64,000 bases of DNA from Robiginitalea sp. (GCA_024642005.1 JAHECA010000017.1:1-64000); one strand, 5' to 3'. Numbered from the stretch's first letter, positions 28,578 through 38,947 are shown. Program-made: numbers and translations. The notes: generated by a model not told the origin, from the sequence alone.

Positions 28578-30110
28578 TTAATGCTTAAAATGACGGGTTC
28601 CCGTCATTACCATCGCAATTCCATTTTCGTTGCAGTAATCTATACTCAGCTGGTCTTTGATGGACCCTCCGGGCTGGATAACAGCACGGATGCCTGCCTT
28701 GCCGGCAATCTCCACACAATCGGGGAAGGGAAAGAAGGCATCACTGGCCATAACTGCCCCATTCAGCTCAAAATCAAAGGATTTCGCTTTGTGGATGGCC
28801 TGGTTCAGCGCATCTACCCGGGAGGTCTGGCCGGTGCCGCTGGCGCAGAGTTGTTTGCCCTTGGCCAGCACGATAGTGTTCGACTTGGTGTGCTTACAGA
28901 TCTTGGAGGCGAACAGCAGGTCTTCGGTCTCGGCGGGGGTGGGCCTGGTTTTGGTGGCTTGCTGCAATTCATCTCGCTGGTCGGTCTTCGCATCCTTTTC
29001 CTGCCAGAGCAGGCCGTTCAGGCAGGTTCTCACCTGGGTTTCGGGAAGGGTCAGGGGTTTCTGTACCAGCAAGATGCGGTTTTTCTTGCCCTTCAGGAGC
29101 TCGAGTGCATCGGCCTGGTACCCCGGGGCGATCACCACCTCGCAAAAGAGCTCGTTCACCTGAGCGGCGGTAGCCAGGTCAATGGGCCTGTTGCAGATCA
29201 GGATGCCCCCGAAGGCCGAAACCGGGTCGCCGGCCAGGGCGTCGCGATAGGCCTCGGCCAGGGTGGGCCGGGTCGCAACCCCGCAGGCGTTGTTGTGTTT
29301 CAAAATGGCAAAGGTGGGGTCGTCCTGGCGGAATTCCTCCATCAGGTTCACGGCGGCGTCGATATCGAGCAGGTTGTTGTAAGACAGCTCCTTCCCGTGG
29401 AGCTGGTCGAACAGGGCCTCAAAGTCGCCGAAGAACATGCCCTTCTGGTGCGGGTTTTCCCCGTAGCGCAGCACCCGGCCGGAAGGCTCGCTCACCTTGA
29501 GGGCCTGCACACCCGCCTTGCGGTTGAAGTAGTTGAAAATGGCGGTGTCGTAGTGGGACGATACCTGGAAGGCGTTGGCGGCAAAGGCCTGCCGTTCTTC
29601 GAGAGTGGATTCCCCACCGGCTTTTTCCAGCAGCGCCAGCAAGGGCGCATAGTCGTCTTGCGAGGCGACGCAGAGCACGTCGCGGAAATTCTTGGCGGCG
29701 GCCCTGATCAGGGAGATGCCGCCTATGTCAATCTTTTCGATGATATCCTGTTCTGAGGCGCCCGAGGCCACCGTTTTCTCGAACGGGTAAAGGTCGACCA
29801 CCACGATGTCCAGGGAAGGGATTTCGTATTGCTGCATCTGCCCCTTGTCGTCGGCCAGTTCGCGCCGGCCCAGGATGCCCCCGAACACCTTGGGGTGCAG
29901 GGTTTTTACGCGCCCACCCAGGATGGAGGGGTACCCGGTGAGCGACTCCACCGCCTCCACGGGAATGCCCAGGTCGCGGATAAACGATTCGGTGCCCCCC
30001 GTGGAATAGAGGGTTATGCCCAACTGGTGCAGCTTGCGCACAATGGGTTCGAGGCCGTCTTTGTGAAATACCGAAATCAGGGCGGAGGCCGCCTTTCGTG
30101 AAGTACTCAT
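28578..30110 (-). CDS. purH: Bifunctional AICAR formyltransferase/IMP cyclohydrolase
   Basis: STGGTESFIRDLGIPVEAVESLTGYPSILGGRVKTLHPKVFGGIL; YGENPHQKG; ILKHNNACGVA; DAFFPFPDCVEIAGKAGIRAVIQPGGSIKDQ. Confidence 0.97.
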   Translation of the reverse strand: MSTSRKAASALISVFHKDGLEPIVRKLHQLGITLYSTGGTESFIRDLGIPVEAVESLTGYPSILGGRVKTLHPKVFGGILGRRELADDKGQMQQYEIPSLDIVVVDLYPFEKTVASGASEQDIIEKIDIGGISLIRAAAKNFRDVLCVASQDDYAPLLALLEKAGGESTLEERQAFAANAFQVSSHYDTAIFNYFNRKAGVQALKVSEPSGRVLRYGENPHQKGMFFGDFEALFDQLHGKELSYNNLLDIDAAVNLMEEFRQDDPTFAILKHNNACGVATRPTLAEAYRDALAGDPVSAFGGILICNRPIDLATAAQVNELFCEVVIAPGYQADALELLKGKKNRILLVQKPLTLPETQVRTCLNGLLWQEKDAKTDQRDELQQATKTRPTPAETEDLLFASKICKHTKSNTIVLAKGKQLCASGTGQTSRVDALNQAIHKAKSFDFELNGAVMASDAFFPFPDCVEIAGKAGIRAVIQPGGSIKDQLSIDYCNENGIAMVMTGTRHFKH

Positions 30111-30202
30111 TGCAAGGGGTTGTTAGATAGGGTTCAGGCTAGCAAAAATAAGGCATTTAGCCCGACCGGACCGGCCGGGTTATCAACAAAACCGGGGAAG
30201 TT

Positions 30203-30655
30203 TTAAAGAATGGCAGCCACCTCGGCACAAACCCATTCCAGGAAGTTTTCATCGCTGGTTCCAAAGGGGTCGGGGGTGTGTGAATCGATATCGATCTGCC
30301 CGATATTGCGACCCGCCACAAAAATGGGGACCACGATTTCGGCCTTCACGTGCAGGCTGCAGGCAATGTAGTTGTCCTGGGCCGCCACGTCGGGCACGAC
30401 GAAATTCTTATTGCTAACAGCCACCTGCCCGCAAATGCCTTTCCCAAAAGGGATTACCGTGTGGTCGGTGGGGTCGCCCGCATAGGGGCCGAGCAGTAAT
30501 TCCTCCTTCTCCCCGTTGCGGAAGTAAAAGCCCACCCAGTCGTAGTAGGGCACCTCCCTGCGGAGCAGTTCGCAGATCCCTTGAAGGCGCTGCCCGGTTT
30601 CCCGGCCGGGTTCCGATAACAACGATGCGATGCGGGGTTTCAGGACTTCCAACAT
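30203..30655 (-). CDS. GAF-domain protein, free methionine-(R)-sulfoxide reductase-like
   Basis: YYDWVGFYFRNG...LLLGPYAGDPTDHTVIPFGKGICGQVAVSNKNFVVPDVAAQDNYIACSLHVKAEIVVPIF. Start set at MLEVLKPRI. Confidence 0.78.
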   Translation of the reverse strand: MLEVLKPRIASLLSEPGRETGQRLQGICELLRREVPYYDWVGFYFRNGEKEELLLGPYAGDPTDHTVIPFGKGICGQVAVSNKNFVVPDVAAQDNYIACSLHVKAEIVVPIFVAGRNIGQIDIDSHTPDPFGTSDENFLEWVCAEVAAIL

Positions 30656-30721
30656 AGGGGTTTTGTTTTGCAGGGCAGCAAGGTACAAAACAATCTGCTC
30701 AGGCGCAGGCACCTGCAGCGC

Positions 30722-30753
30722 AAAAAAAATCCGGCAGGGATGCTGCCGGATCT
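30722..30753 (-). terminator. Intrinsic terminator of groES-groEL
   Basis: Minus strand gatCCGGCAGcatcCCTGCCGGattttttttg; hairpin plus T8. Confidence 0.87.
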
Positions 30754-30776
30754 TCTATTTTGGGTCTTGGGCCCGA

Positions 30777-32405
30777 TTACATCATGCCGGGCATACCGCC
30801 GCCTCCGGGCATGGGGGCAGGGTTATCCTCTTTGATGTCGGTCAGGGCGCACTCGGTGGTCAGGATCATTCCGGCTACCGAAGCGGCATTTTCCAGTGCA
30901 ATCCGGGTAACCTTCTTCGGGTCGATAATCCCGGCCTTCATCATTTCGACATATTTTTCGCTCTTGGCGTCATAGCCGAAATCGCCTTTGCCCTCGTGTA
31001 CCTTGGCAACCACCACGGAACCTTCGCCTCCGGCGTTCTCCACGATGGTGCGCAGGGGTGATTCGATGGCGCGGCTCACGATGTGCAGGCCGGTTTCCTC
31101 GTCGGCGTTTTCTACCTTCACCTTGGCCAACACGCCCTGAGCGCGTACCAGGGCTACACCGCCTCCGGCAACGATGCCTTCTTCAACAGCGGCACGGGTG
31201 GCGTGCAGGGCATCGTCTACGCGGTCTTTCTTCTCCTTCATCTCCACTTCAGAAGCGGCGCCCACATAGAGTACGGCTACGCCTCCGGCCAGTTTGGCCA
31301 GGCGCTCCTGCAGTTTCTCGCGGTCGTAGTCAGAAGTCGTGGTCTCGATCTGAGATTTGATCTGGTTTACGCGGGTCTTGATGTTTTTGGCGGAACCGGC
31401 ACCGTTTACCACGGTGGTGTTGTCTTTGTCGATGCTCACTTTCTCACAGGTACCCAACATGTCGAGGCTGGCGTGCTCCAGGGTCAGGCCGCGCTCTTCA
31501 GAGATCACGGTACCTCCGGTCAGCATGGCTATGTCTTCGAGCATGGCCTTGCGACGGTCGCCAAAGCCGGGGGCTTTCACTGCGGCGATGCGCAGGTTGC
31601 CGCGCAGCTTGTTGAGCACCAGGGTGGCCAAGGCTTCCCCGTCTACGTCTTCAGAAATGATGAGCAGGGGTTTGCCCGATTGGGCCACAGGCTCCAATAC
31701 GGGAAGGAGGTCCTTCATGGTGGAGATCTTCTTCTCGTAGAGCAGGATGTAGGGGTTCTCCAATTCGGCGATCATTTTGTCCGAATTGGTCACGAAGTAG
31801 GGGGACAGGTACCCGCGGTCGAACTGCATGCCTTCCACCACGTCTACGTAGGTGTCGGTTCCTTTGGCTTCCTCTACGGTGATAACGCCTTCCTTGCCCA
31901 CTTTGTTGAAGGCCTCGGCGATGAGTTCGCCAATGGTTTCGTCATTGTTGGCAGAAATGGAGGCAATCTGCTTGATCTTTTCAGAAGAGTCGCCCACTTT
32001 TTTGGCTTGCCTGGCCAGGTCGGCCACAATGGCCTCAACGGCCTTGTCGATACCGCGTTTCAGGTCCATGGGGTTGGCCCCGGCGGCCACGTTTTTGAGG
32101 CCTTCCTTAACGATGGCCTGTGCCAGTACGGTAGCCGTGGTGGTTCCGTCTCCGGCCAGATCGTTGGTTTTGGAGGCTACCTCCTTGACCATCTGGGCGC
32201 CCATGTTCTCCAGGGCGTCCTGCAATTCGATTTCCTTGGCTACGGTAACCCCGTCCTTGGTCACCACAGGGGCTCCGAAAGACTTGCTCACGATCACGTT
32301 ACGGCCTTTGGGGCCCAAGGTTACTTTCACGGCGTTGGCCAGGGCGTCTACCCCGCGCTTCAGGCCGTCGCGTGCTTCGATATCAAAGGTTATGTTCTTT
32401 GCCAT
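30777..32405 (-). CDS. groL: Chaperonin GroEL
   Basis: [39 protein letters not shown] ... [11 protein letters not shown]. Confidence 0.98.
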   Translation of the reverse strand: MAKNITFDIEARDGLKRGVDALANAVKVTLGPKGRNVIVSKSFGAPVVTKDGVTVAKEIELQDALENMGAQMVKEVASKTNDLAGDGTTTATVLAQAIVKEGLKNVAAGANPMDLKRGIDKAVEAIVADLARQAKKVGDSSEKIKQIASISANNDETIGELIAEAFNKVGKEGVITVEEAKGTDTYVDVVEGMQFDRGYLSPYFVTNSDKMIAELENPYILLYEKKISTMKDLLPVLEPVAQSGKPLLIISEDVDGEALATLVLNKLRGNLRIAAVKAPGFGDRRKAMLEDIAMLTGGTVISEERGLTLEHASLDMLGTCEKVSIDKDNTTVVNGAGSAKNIKTRVNQIKSQIETTTSDYDREKLQERLAKLAGGVAVLYVGAASEVEMKEKKDRVDDALHATRAAVEEGIVAGGGVALVRAQGVLAKVKVENADEETGLHIVSRAIESPLRTIVENAGGEGSVVVAKVHEGKGDFGYDAKSEKYVEMMKAGIIDPKKVTRIALENAASVAGMILTTECALTDIKEDNPAPMPGGGGMPGMM

Positions 32406-32479
32406 AATGCTTGTGTAATTTTAAAGGTGAAAGGCCAGCAGGCTCATGGGCCGGCCGGCTCGTTCTTTTGAAGAGTTAG

Positions 32480-32758
32480 TTATATGATTGCCAAAATATC
32501 GCTCTCGCGCATCATCAGGTAATCCGATCCGTCGAGTTTCAGCTCGGTGCCGGAATACTTGCCGTATAAAACGGTGTCGCCTACTTTCACGGTGATTTTT
32601 TCATCTTTGGTGCCGGGGCCTACCGCAACCACTTTGCCTTTTTGCGGTTTTTCTTTGGCCGTGTCGGGGATGATAATTCCTGAGGCCGTTTTGGTTTCGG
32701 CTGCCATGGGTGCTACCAGGACGCGATCTGCCAATGGTTTGATGTTTACTTTAGCCAT
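32480..32758 (-). CDS. groES: Co-chaperonin GroES
   Basis: [44 protein letters not shown]. Confidence 0.98.
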   Translation of the reverse strand: MAKVNIKPLADRVLVAPMAAETKTASGIIIPDTAKEKPQKGKVVAVGPGTKDEKITVKVGDTVLYGKYSGTELKLDGSDYLMMRESDILAII

Positions 32759-32848
32759 ATTAAATCGATTTTTATACTATTTAAAGTTTCGCCCTATTCT
32801 CAGGCAGAAATTGTGCCAGGGCCAAAAAAGCTGACAGTTTTTAAAAAG

Positions 32849-32878
32849 AAATGCCAGCTTGTCAGAGAAGCTGGCATA
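32849..32878 (-). terminator. Hairpin upstream of groES / downstream boundary of secG promoter region
   Basis: aatgccagcttgtcagagaagctggcat; minus-strand reading ends in ...tttctttttaaa. Confidence 0.7.
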
Positions 32879-32897
32879 TTTGTTCGGGTTTGCCTGA

Positions 32898-33263
32898 TTA
32901 CTGCAGGGTATCGAGCCCTCCAGACGGGGTGTCGGCAGGGGCCTGTTCCGGGATGGCGTCGAGCTCCGTTTCCGGGACGCTCTCAATGCCGTCTTGCTGC
33001 AGCAGCCTCGATTCCGACTCGGCGAAATTACTTTTCAGGGCCACGTTCGAAAGCAGGATCAGCACGATCAGTACGGTGGCCAGGGTCCAGGTGCTCTTGT
33101 CCAGGAAATCGCCTGTTTTCTTGACGCCTCCGACGATCTGTGTGCCGCCGCCTCCGAAGGAGGAAGACAGGCCGCCGCCTTTCGGGTTCTGCACCATGAT
33201 GACCAGCATCAGCAGCAGACAGACGATAATGATGAGGACCAGGAATATGGAAAATGTGCTCAT
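32898..33263 (-). CDS. secG: Preprotein translocase subunit SecG
   Basis: LLMLVIMVQNPKGGGLSSSFGGGGTQIVGGVKKTGDFLDKSTWTLA. Confidence 0.93.
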   Translation of the reverse strand: MSTFSIFLVLIIIVCLLLMLVIMVQNPKGGGLSSSFGGGGTQIVGGVKKTGDFLDKSTWTLATVLIVLILLSNVALKSNFAESESRLLQQDGIESVPETELDAIPEQAPADTPSGGLDTLQ

Positions 33264-33265
33264 TG

Positions 33266-34177
33266 TTATTGCTTGTTATCTTCGCGCAGTTTCTCGACCG
33301 CTTTAATTTGGTCTGCAAAGAAACTACTTTTTTCCGGATATTTCAAACTGAGAACGCGGTAGGCCTGTATGGCATTTTTGTATTTGCCCTGCTCCAGGTA
33401 CACCCGGGCCAGGGTCTCGGTCATGAGCTCATTCTGGTCGATCTTCAGGGAGGCGCTCAGGTCTAACGGAGTGGAGGTTCCCTCGCGTTTGGGCACGATC
33501 TTCGGGTTCTCTTCTATGAAGCGGTCAATGAGCTCGAATTTCCGCATCCGCGCTTCATTTTCCAGGGGCGTTTCTGCCGGGGCGGGAGCTTTCGATGGGC
33601 CTTTGGGCTGCGGGTGCTTTAAATCGGTGAGCTGCAGCCACTCCGAAAAGGAATGGCGCTCCGATTTCTGGAAAGCCAGGGGCCTGCCGATCTCCAGTTC
33701 TTCCCGGGCCTTTTGCCGGGCCTCCAGGCTGCGGTCTACCTCGGGGTCTTTCGAGCGGAAGAGTTTCGGGTCCAGAATGCGCTCGGCTTCGGCAGTCGAG
33801 CGGGGCAGCGGGCTGTCTTCCCCCTTTTCGACAAGGCCCGTGTCGCGCTGGGTATTGGGTGCAATCTCATCCGATTCGATCTCCTGGTCGAGCAGCGATC
33901 CCTTGCCCGACAGGGTTTCGGCCACCTGGTTTTGCAGGAAAACTTCAGAGGTGATGAAATCGAAGAGCACCTCCCTGTCGGCCGTGCAGGCCGCGGTCAC
34001 TTTCAGGGCCTGGTTGTACTTGTAGCTGTTCAGGTTTTTCAGGCCTTTCAGGTGCAGGGCCCTGGCGGCCTGGAACCAGGGGTAGGCCTCCAGGACTTCT
34101 TCCAGCTGACGGGTCTGCACCGGGGAGTCGAGCTTCCCGGGGTCTTCAAGCAGGTATGTGAAATTGGAGACATTCAT
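33266..34177 (-). CDS. Hypothetical protein with C-terminal TPR-like segment
   Basis: MTETLARVYLEQGKYKNAIQAYRVLSLKYPEKSSFFADQI. Confidence 0.75.
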   Translation of the reverse strand: MNVSNFTYLLEDPGKLDSPVQTRQLEEVLEAYPWFQAARALHLKGLKNLNSYKYNQALKVTAACTADREVLFDFITSEVFLQNQVAETLSGKGSLLDQEIESDEIAPNTQRDTGLVEKGEDSPLPRSTAEAERILDPKLFRSKDPEVDRSLEARQKAREELEIGRPLAFQKSERHSFSEWLQLTDLKHPQPKGPSKAPAPAETPLENEARMRKFELIDRFIEENPKIVPKREGTSTPLDLSASLKIDQNELMTETLARVYLEQGKYKNAIQAYRVLSLKYPEKSSFFADQIKAVEKLREDNKQ

Positions 34178-34180
34178 GGT

Positions 34181-34696
34181 TTACCAGTCGGCCAGCGATT
34201 TGTTAAAGATGTCCTGGTTCAGGCGTTCAAAAATAATCTGGTGCGCCTCGTCCTGTACCGACGACAGTTGCGAATTGGCCGGGTAATCGTAGAAAAAGGA
34301 GAAGCGCTGTTCCCAGTCGGAGTCTTCCTTGGTTCGGTTGTAGAACCGCACGTTCACGCTCATGGTGAGCCGGTTCTGGGCCGCCCGCTGCTCTGCGGTG
34401 GCCGACATGGGCTGCACGCGGTATTCGGTAATCTCGCCCTCGTAGACCAGGTCGCCCCCGGAATTCACCAGGGCGAGGTTGGTCAGGTTCAGGATTTGGT
34501 TCTGGAGGGAAAGGGTAAAATCGCGGTCGAGGGCGGGCTGGAAAACAGAGCCCGGGCTCTGGGTGGCGTAATTCTGGAAGTAGTTAACCTGAAAGGTCTT
34601 GGCCAGGCCTGGGTCGCCACCTGTAAAGTTATAGGCCCCGCAGCTGCTCAGCAGCAACAACAGCAGTGCTAACAGGGGTTTTACCATCTTGCCCAT
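34181..34696 (-). CDS. LptE-family lipoprotein (LPS assembly)
   Basis: Lipobox LLSSCGAYNFTGG; FQVNYFQNYA; small exported protein in the sigma54-TPR-secG neighbourhood. Confidence 0.8.
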   Translation of the reverse strand: MGKMVKPLLALLLLLLSSCGAYNFTGGDPGLAKTFQVNYFQNYATQSPGSVFQPALDRDFTLSLQNQILNLTNLALVNSGGDLVYEGEITEYRVQPMSATAEQRAAQNRLTMSVNVRFYNRTKEDSDWEQRFSFFYDYPANSQLSSVQDEAHQIIFERLNQDIFNKSLADW

Positions 34697-34697
34697 A

Positions 34698-35987
34698 TCA
34701 CAAATCGTATTGCTTGATCTTCCGGTACAGGGTGCGTTCCGAAATGCCGAGTTCGGTGGCAGCGGCTTTCCGCTTGCCCTTGTTGCGCTCCAGGGCTTTT
34801 ATGATCAATTCAATTTCCTTTTCCTGTAAAGATAGGGTTTCTTCCTCTTCGATTTCCTCGGCAAAGTGGTACCTGTCTTCAGGGCCCACCTTGGCCGGGG
34901 TGGGGCGCTCGGCCGGTTGGGGCTTATGGGGGGCTACTTCGGTATAACGCCCTGAGGCGGGCAGCACCGAAACGGCCTCTTCTTCCAAAATGTCTTCGTC
35001 TTCCCCGTAGATCTTGCGGATCAGCTGGCGGTTTTCTTCCTGTACCTTTTCGGTGTTCTCGTGTTTGAGCAGCTCAAGGGTGAGCTTCTTCAGGTCGTTC
35101 AAATCTGCTTTCATGTCGAACAGCACCTTGTAAAGGATTTCGCGCTCGTTGCTGAAATCGCTGCTGCGTCGCTGCTGCTCCACCACGGCCGGGAGGCTGT
35201 TGCCCGCGTCGGGCAGGTACCCGCGCAACGTGGCGGCCGACACCGAGCGGTCCTTTTCGAGTACCGAGATTTGTTCGGCCACGTTTCGCAGCTGGCGGAT
35301 GTTGCCGGGCCAGCGGTGATGCTGAAGCAGGGCCACGGCATCGTCTTCCAGGCGGATGGTCGGCATTTTGTATTTCTGCCCGAAATCAGAGGCGAACTTG
35401 CGGAAGAGCAGGTGGATGTCTTCGGGCCGTTCGCGCAGGGCAGGGATGTGGATCTCTACCGTACTGAGGCGGTAGTAGAGGTCTTCCCGGAACTTACCTT
35501 TCTGGATGGCTTCCAGCATATTGATGTTGGTGGCCGCCACGATGCGCACATTGGTTTTCTGCACATGAGACGAGCCCACCTTCAGGAATTCTCCGTTCTC
35601 CAAAACCCGAAGCAGGCGCACCTGTGTGGTGAGCGGGAGCTCCCCAACCTCGTCGAGGAAGATGGTGCCCCCGTCGGCTACCTCAAAATACCCGCTGCGG
35701 GTCTGGGTGGCCCCGGTAAAGGCGCCCTTCTCGTGTCCGAACAGCTCGCTGTCTATGGTGCCTTCCGGAATGGCCCCGCAGTTTACCGCGATGTACTTGG
35801 CGTGTTTGCGGTGGGAGAGGGAATGGATGATTTTCGGGATGGCTTCCTTGCCGACCCCGCTTTCGCCGGTAACCAGCACCGAAATGTCGGTGGGGGCCAC
35901 CTGTATGGCTTTTTCCAGGGCGCGGTTCAGTTTTACGTCGTTGCCGATAATCTCAAACCGCTGTTTGATGGATTGAATGCTTTCCAT
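34698..35987 (-). CDS. Sigma-54-dependent AAA+ transcriptional activator (no receiver domain)
   Basis: MESIQSIKQRFEIIGND; Walker A GESGVGKEA; GAFTGA; FLDEVGELPLTTQVRLLRVLENGEF; C-terminal Fis-like HTH KRKAAATELGISERTLYRKIKQYDL. Start set at 35987, not 36560. Confidence 0.93.
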   Translation of the reverse strand: MESIQSIKQRFEIIGNDVKLNRALEKAIQVAPTDISVLVTGESGVGKEAIPKIIHSLSHRKHAKYIAVNCGAIPEGTIDSELFGHEKGAFTGATQTRSGYFEVADGGTIFLDEVGELPLTTQVRLLRVLENGEFLKVGSSHVQKTNVRIVAATNINMLEAIQKGKFREDLYYRLSTVEIHIPALRERPEDIHLLFRKFASDFGQKYKMPTIRLEDDAVALLQHHRWPGNIRQLRNVAEQISVLEKDRSVSAATLRGYLPDAGNSLPAVVEQQRRSSDFSNEREILYKVLFDMKADLNDLKKLTLELLKHENTEKVQEENRQLIRKIYGEDEDILEEEAVSVLPASGRYTEVAPHKPQPAERPTPAKVGPEDRYHFAEEIEEEETLSLQEKEIELIIKALERNKGKRKAAATELGISERTLYRKIKQYDL

Positions 35988-35992
35988 GGGTA

Positions 35993-37435
35993 TCAGTTCT
36001 CTGAATGGCCCACCGCCGTGCCGAGCAGGGTGGCCGAGGTGCAATCTTCGATGCGCACGTTCACGAATTCGCCCACCCGGTAGTTCTCCTTGGGGAAAAC
36101 CACCACAGTGTTCTGGGTGTTGCGGCCCATCCAATGGGCGTCTGACCGCTTGGAAGGACCCTCTATGAGCACCTCCTGCACTTTCCCGACATGTTGCCGG
36201 TTCCGCTCCAGGCTGTGGGCCTGCTGCAGGTCGATGATCTCCCGCAGGCGCCTTTTCTTGGTCTGGTCGGGCACGTCGTCGGGCAGCTTGCGGGCTGCCA
36301 GGGTACCGGGGCGTTCCGAATAGGCGAACATAAAGCCAAAGTCGTATTTCACATACGCCATCAGGTCGAGGGTGTCGCGGTGGTCTGCCTCGGTTTCGCC
36401 GGGGAAACCGGCTATCATATCCTGACTGATGCCGCAGCCGGGGATCAGTTCGCGAATGGTGTCTATGAGCTGCATGTACTCCTGTCGGGTGTGCAGGCGG
36501 TTCATGGCCTGCAGCATGCGGTCGCTCCCACTCTGTACCGGCAGGTGGATGTATTTGCAAATGTTGTTGTGACGGGCCATGGTCTCGATAACTTCCCGAG
36601 ACATGTCCTGGGGGTTCGAGGTCGAGAACCGGATACGCATCCTGGGCTGGGCCGTGGCCACTCGCTGGAGCAGGCCGGAGAAGTTTACTGCGCTCGCTTG
36701 CTGGATGGGGCTGGCCTTCTCAAAATCTTTCTTCAGCCCGCCTCCGTACCAGAGGTAGCTGTCTACGTTCTGCCCCAGCAGGGTTACTTCCCGGTAGCCC
36801 TGTTCCCAAAGGGTGTTTACCTCCTTCAGAATAGACTGGGGGTCGCGGCTGCGTTCGCGCCCACGGGTAAAGGGCACCACGCAGAAGGTGCACATGTTGT
36901 CGCAGCCCCGGGTAATCGAAACGAAGGCCGTAACCCCGTTGCTGCTCAGGCGCACCGGGGCGATATCGCCGTAGGTTTCCTCTTTGGAAAGGATCACGTT
37001 TACCGCCTGTGCCCCTTCGTCCACTTCCCGCACCAGGTTGGGGAGGTCTTTATAGGCATCGGGCCCCACCACCATGTCCACGATCTGCTCTTCTTCCAGC
37101 AGCTGGCTCTTGAGGCGTTCGGCCATGCAGCCGAGCACCCCCACCTTGAGGCCCGGGCGGTCGCGCTTCAGGGTGTTGAAGGCTTCCAGGCGTTTCCTTA
37201 CCGTGAGCTCGGCCTTCTCGCGGATCGAGCAAGTGTTCACCAGAATCAGGTCGGCCTCTTCCATGCGCTGGGTGGTATTGAACCCTTCGCTGGAGAGGAT
37301 GGAGGCCACGATTTCGCTGTCCGAAAAATTCATCTGGCAGCCGTAACTCTCGATGTAGAGTTTCCGGGTGTTCGATTCGGGCCCCCGCATTTCCAGAGCC
37401 GTGCCCTGTTGTTCTTCCTTAATGATTTTTTCCAT
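35993..37435 (-). CDS. miaB: tRNA-2-methylthio-N6-dimethylallyladenosine synthase
   Basis: [68 protein letters not shown]. Start set at MEKIIKEEQ. Confidence 0.96.
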   Translation of the reverse strand: MEKIIKEEQQGTALEMRGPESNTRKLYIESYGCQMNFSDSEIVASILSSEGFNTTQRMEEADLILVNTCSIREKAELTVRKRLEAFNTLKRDRPGLKVGVLGCMAERLKSQLLEEEQIVDMVVGPDAYKDLPNLVREVDEGAQAVNVILSKEETYGDIAPVRLSSNGVTAFVSITRGCDNMCTFCVVPFTRGRERSRDPQSILKEVNTLWEQGYREVTLLGQNVDSYLWYGGGLKKDFEKASPIQQASAVNFSGLLQRVATAQPRMRIRFSTSNPQDMSREVIETMARHNNICKYIHLPVQSGSDRMLQAMNRLHTRQEYMQLIDTIRELIPGCGISQDMIAGFPGETEADHRDTLDLMAYVKYDFGFMFAYSERPGTLAARKLPDDVPDQTKKRRLREIIDLQQAHSLERNRQHVGKVQEVLIEGPSKRSDAHWMGRNTQNTVVVFPKENYRVGEFVNVRIEDCTSATLLGTAVGHSEN

Positions 37436-37468
37436 GCGCTGCTTGCCTTCCCACTCGGGGAAGGGGTG

Positions 37469-37498
37469 CAAAGATAGGGGATAATGCCGATATGACAA
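37469..37498 (-). promoter_or_regulatory. Bacteroidetes-type promoter for miaB (TTG-N19-TATCTTTG)
   Basis: Minus strand: TTG TCATATCGGCATTATCCCC TATCTTTG, matching the flavobacterial -33 TTG / -7 TANNTTTG pattern. Confidence 0.75.
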
Positions 37499-37584
37499 TT
37501 TGGCAGAAACTAATTTTTTGTCAAAACGCAACGGGGGCCACGGCGCCGTATCTTTGTATTACAACTGCCTCCAATTAAACTGCT

Positions 37585-38832
37585 ATGAACCCACTCCGCC
37601 TCTTATTGCTGCTGCCGGCCCTGGCCGCCTTTTTTGGTTGCTCGAAGGATTCCGAAACCGAGTACCGCGACTACCTGGTAGCCCGCCCCCTGACCATGAC
37701 CCTCGAGGAATTCGCCTCGGGCCCGCAGGTTATCGCCCCCCAGCCCATGGAACAATCGGGAAAGATCTATGTCTACGGCGACTACATTTTTGTGAACGAG
37801 CCCTATAAAGGCATACACGTAATCGACAACCGCAATCCGTCGGCCCCTGAGAAAATCCGCTTCATTGCCATCCCCGGCAACGTCGACGTCTCGGTAAAGG
37901 ACAACTACCTTTTTGCCGACAGCATGGGCGATTTGGTGGTGCTCGATATCACCAGTATGGACAACATCCGCCCGGTGGCCCGCCTGGCATCTGTCTTGCA
38001 AGACAACATTGTCTGGCCGTTTGAAGCCGAGATCATCGAATCGGACCAGTGGGACCCGCAGACCGAAGTGCTGGTCGGGTGGGAAGTCACCACTGAAAGG
38101 CTGCCCGTGCAGGACGCCCGGCCCCGCATGTGGATGAACGATGTGATGCTGGCCGAAGCCGCTGCCGCCGACACCGGTACCGGGCAGGGCGGCTCCCTGG
38201 CCCGCTTCAAGATCGTGGGCGACTACCTCTACGCCGTAGACAGCCATACCATCAACGTCTTTGATATTTCGAACCTCGAAGCGCCCGCTGCCCTGGAGGA
38301 TGTCTTTGCGGGCTTCGATATAGAAACCATCTTCAACCAGGGCAACCATCTTTTTCTGGGCAGCATGCGCGGCATGTACATCTACGACATCAGCGCGCCT
38401 GCCACGCCCACCTTTGTTTCTGAATTCCAGCACGGCACCGCCTGCGATCCGGTGGTGGTAGACGGCGATTATGCCTTTGTAACCCTCAGGGGCGGCAACG
38501 CCTGCGGGGCCACCGAAAGCGGCCTGTTCGTGATCGACATCAGCAACATCAGCTCGCCCGAGCTGTTGGTGAGCTACCCCCTCGACGGGCCCTACGGCCT
38601 GGGGGTAAGCGGAACCCAGCTCTTTGTCTGCGACGGGGCCTCGGGTTTGCGGGTGTACGACAAAACGGATGTGATGCACCTGCAGGAACAGGCCCATTTC
38701 CCTGATGTGGTTACCTACGACGTCATACCCCTGGCCAACAGCCTGCTCATGGTGGGCGAGGGCATAATCTACCAGTACCGCTACCTGGAGTCGGGGTTGG
38801 AACTGCTCTCCTCGCTTTCCCTGAAGAACTGA
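37585..38832 (+). CDS. LVIVD-repeat beta-propeller lipoprotein
   Basis: Lipobox FFGCSKD; repeats GIHVIDNRNPSAPEKI, VFDISNLEAPA, YIYDISAPATPTFV, VIDISNISSPELL. Confidence 0.85.
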   Translation: MNPLRLLLLLPALAAFFGCSKDSETEYRDYLVARPLTMTLEEFASGPQVIAPQPMEQSGKIYVYGDYIFVNEPYKGIHVIDNRNPSAPEKIRFIAIPGNVDVSVKDNYLFADSMGDLVVLDITSMDNIRPVARLASVLQDNIVWPFEAEIIESDQWDPQTEVLVGWEVTTERLPVQDARPRMWMNDVMLAEAAAADTGTGQGGSLARFKIVGDYLYAVDSHTINVFDISNLEAPAALEDVFAGFDIETIFNQGNHLFLGSMRGMYIYDISAPATPTFVSEFQHGTACDPVVVDGDYAFVTLRGGNACGATESGLFVIDISNISSPELLVSYPLDGPYGLGVSGTQLFVCDGASGLRVYDKTDVMHLQEQAHFPDVVTYDVIPLANSLLMVGEGIIYQYRYLESGLELLSSLSLKN

Positions 38833-38947
38833 TCGCCGCAGCGGCATCCTGTTTTGGAAAGCTTCCGGGAACCCCGGAATGCCTACCGGTATACCTTATA
38901 TATTGTGCGGATTGGTTTCCCCTGGGGGAAGGCATTGACATGCCTGC

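Noticed and set aside
28341-29756. 471-aa plus-strand ORF antisense to purH and mreB 5' end
   Set aside because: Same codon-bias shadow; it spans two clear sense genes and their intergenic region.
31083-32471. 462-aa ORF antisense to groL
   Set aside because: Long antisense frames are expected when sense codon usage avoids TTA/CTA/TCA; the translation is G/H/V/F-rich with no recognisable domain, while the sense strand is unambiguous GroEL.
32400-32800. CIRCE-type operator upstream of groES
   Set aside because: No TTAGCACTC-N9-GAGTGCTAA inverted repeat seen in the groES/groEL leaders.
35988-36560. N-terminal ~190-aa extension of the sigma-54 activator ORF
   Set aside because: Lies over miaB on the same strand in another frame; Pro/Arg/His-rich translation without homology-like features; a good ATG (MESIQSIKQRFEIIGND) exists at 35987.
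36191-37477. 428-aa plus-strand ORF antisense to miaB
   Set aside because: Codon-bias shadow of miaB; no signal peptide, domain or promoter.
37603-38847. 414-aa ORF antisense to the LVIVD lipoprotein gene
   Set aside because: Codon-bias shadow; the sense frame has a lipobox and repeats.
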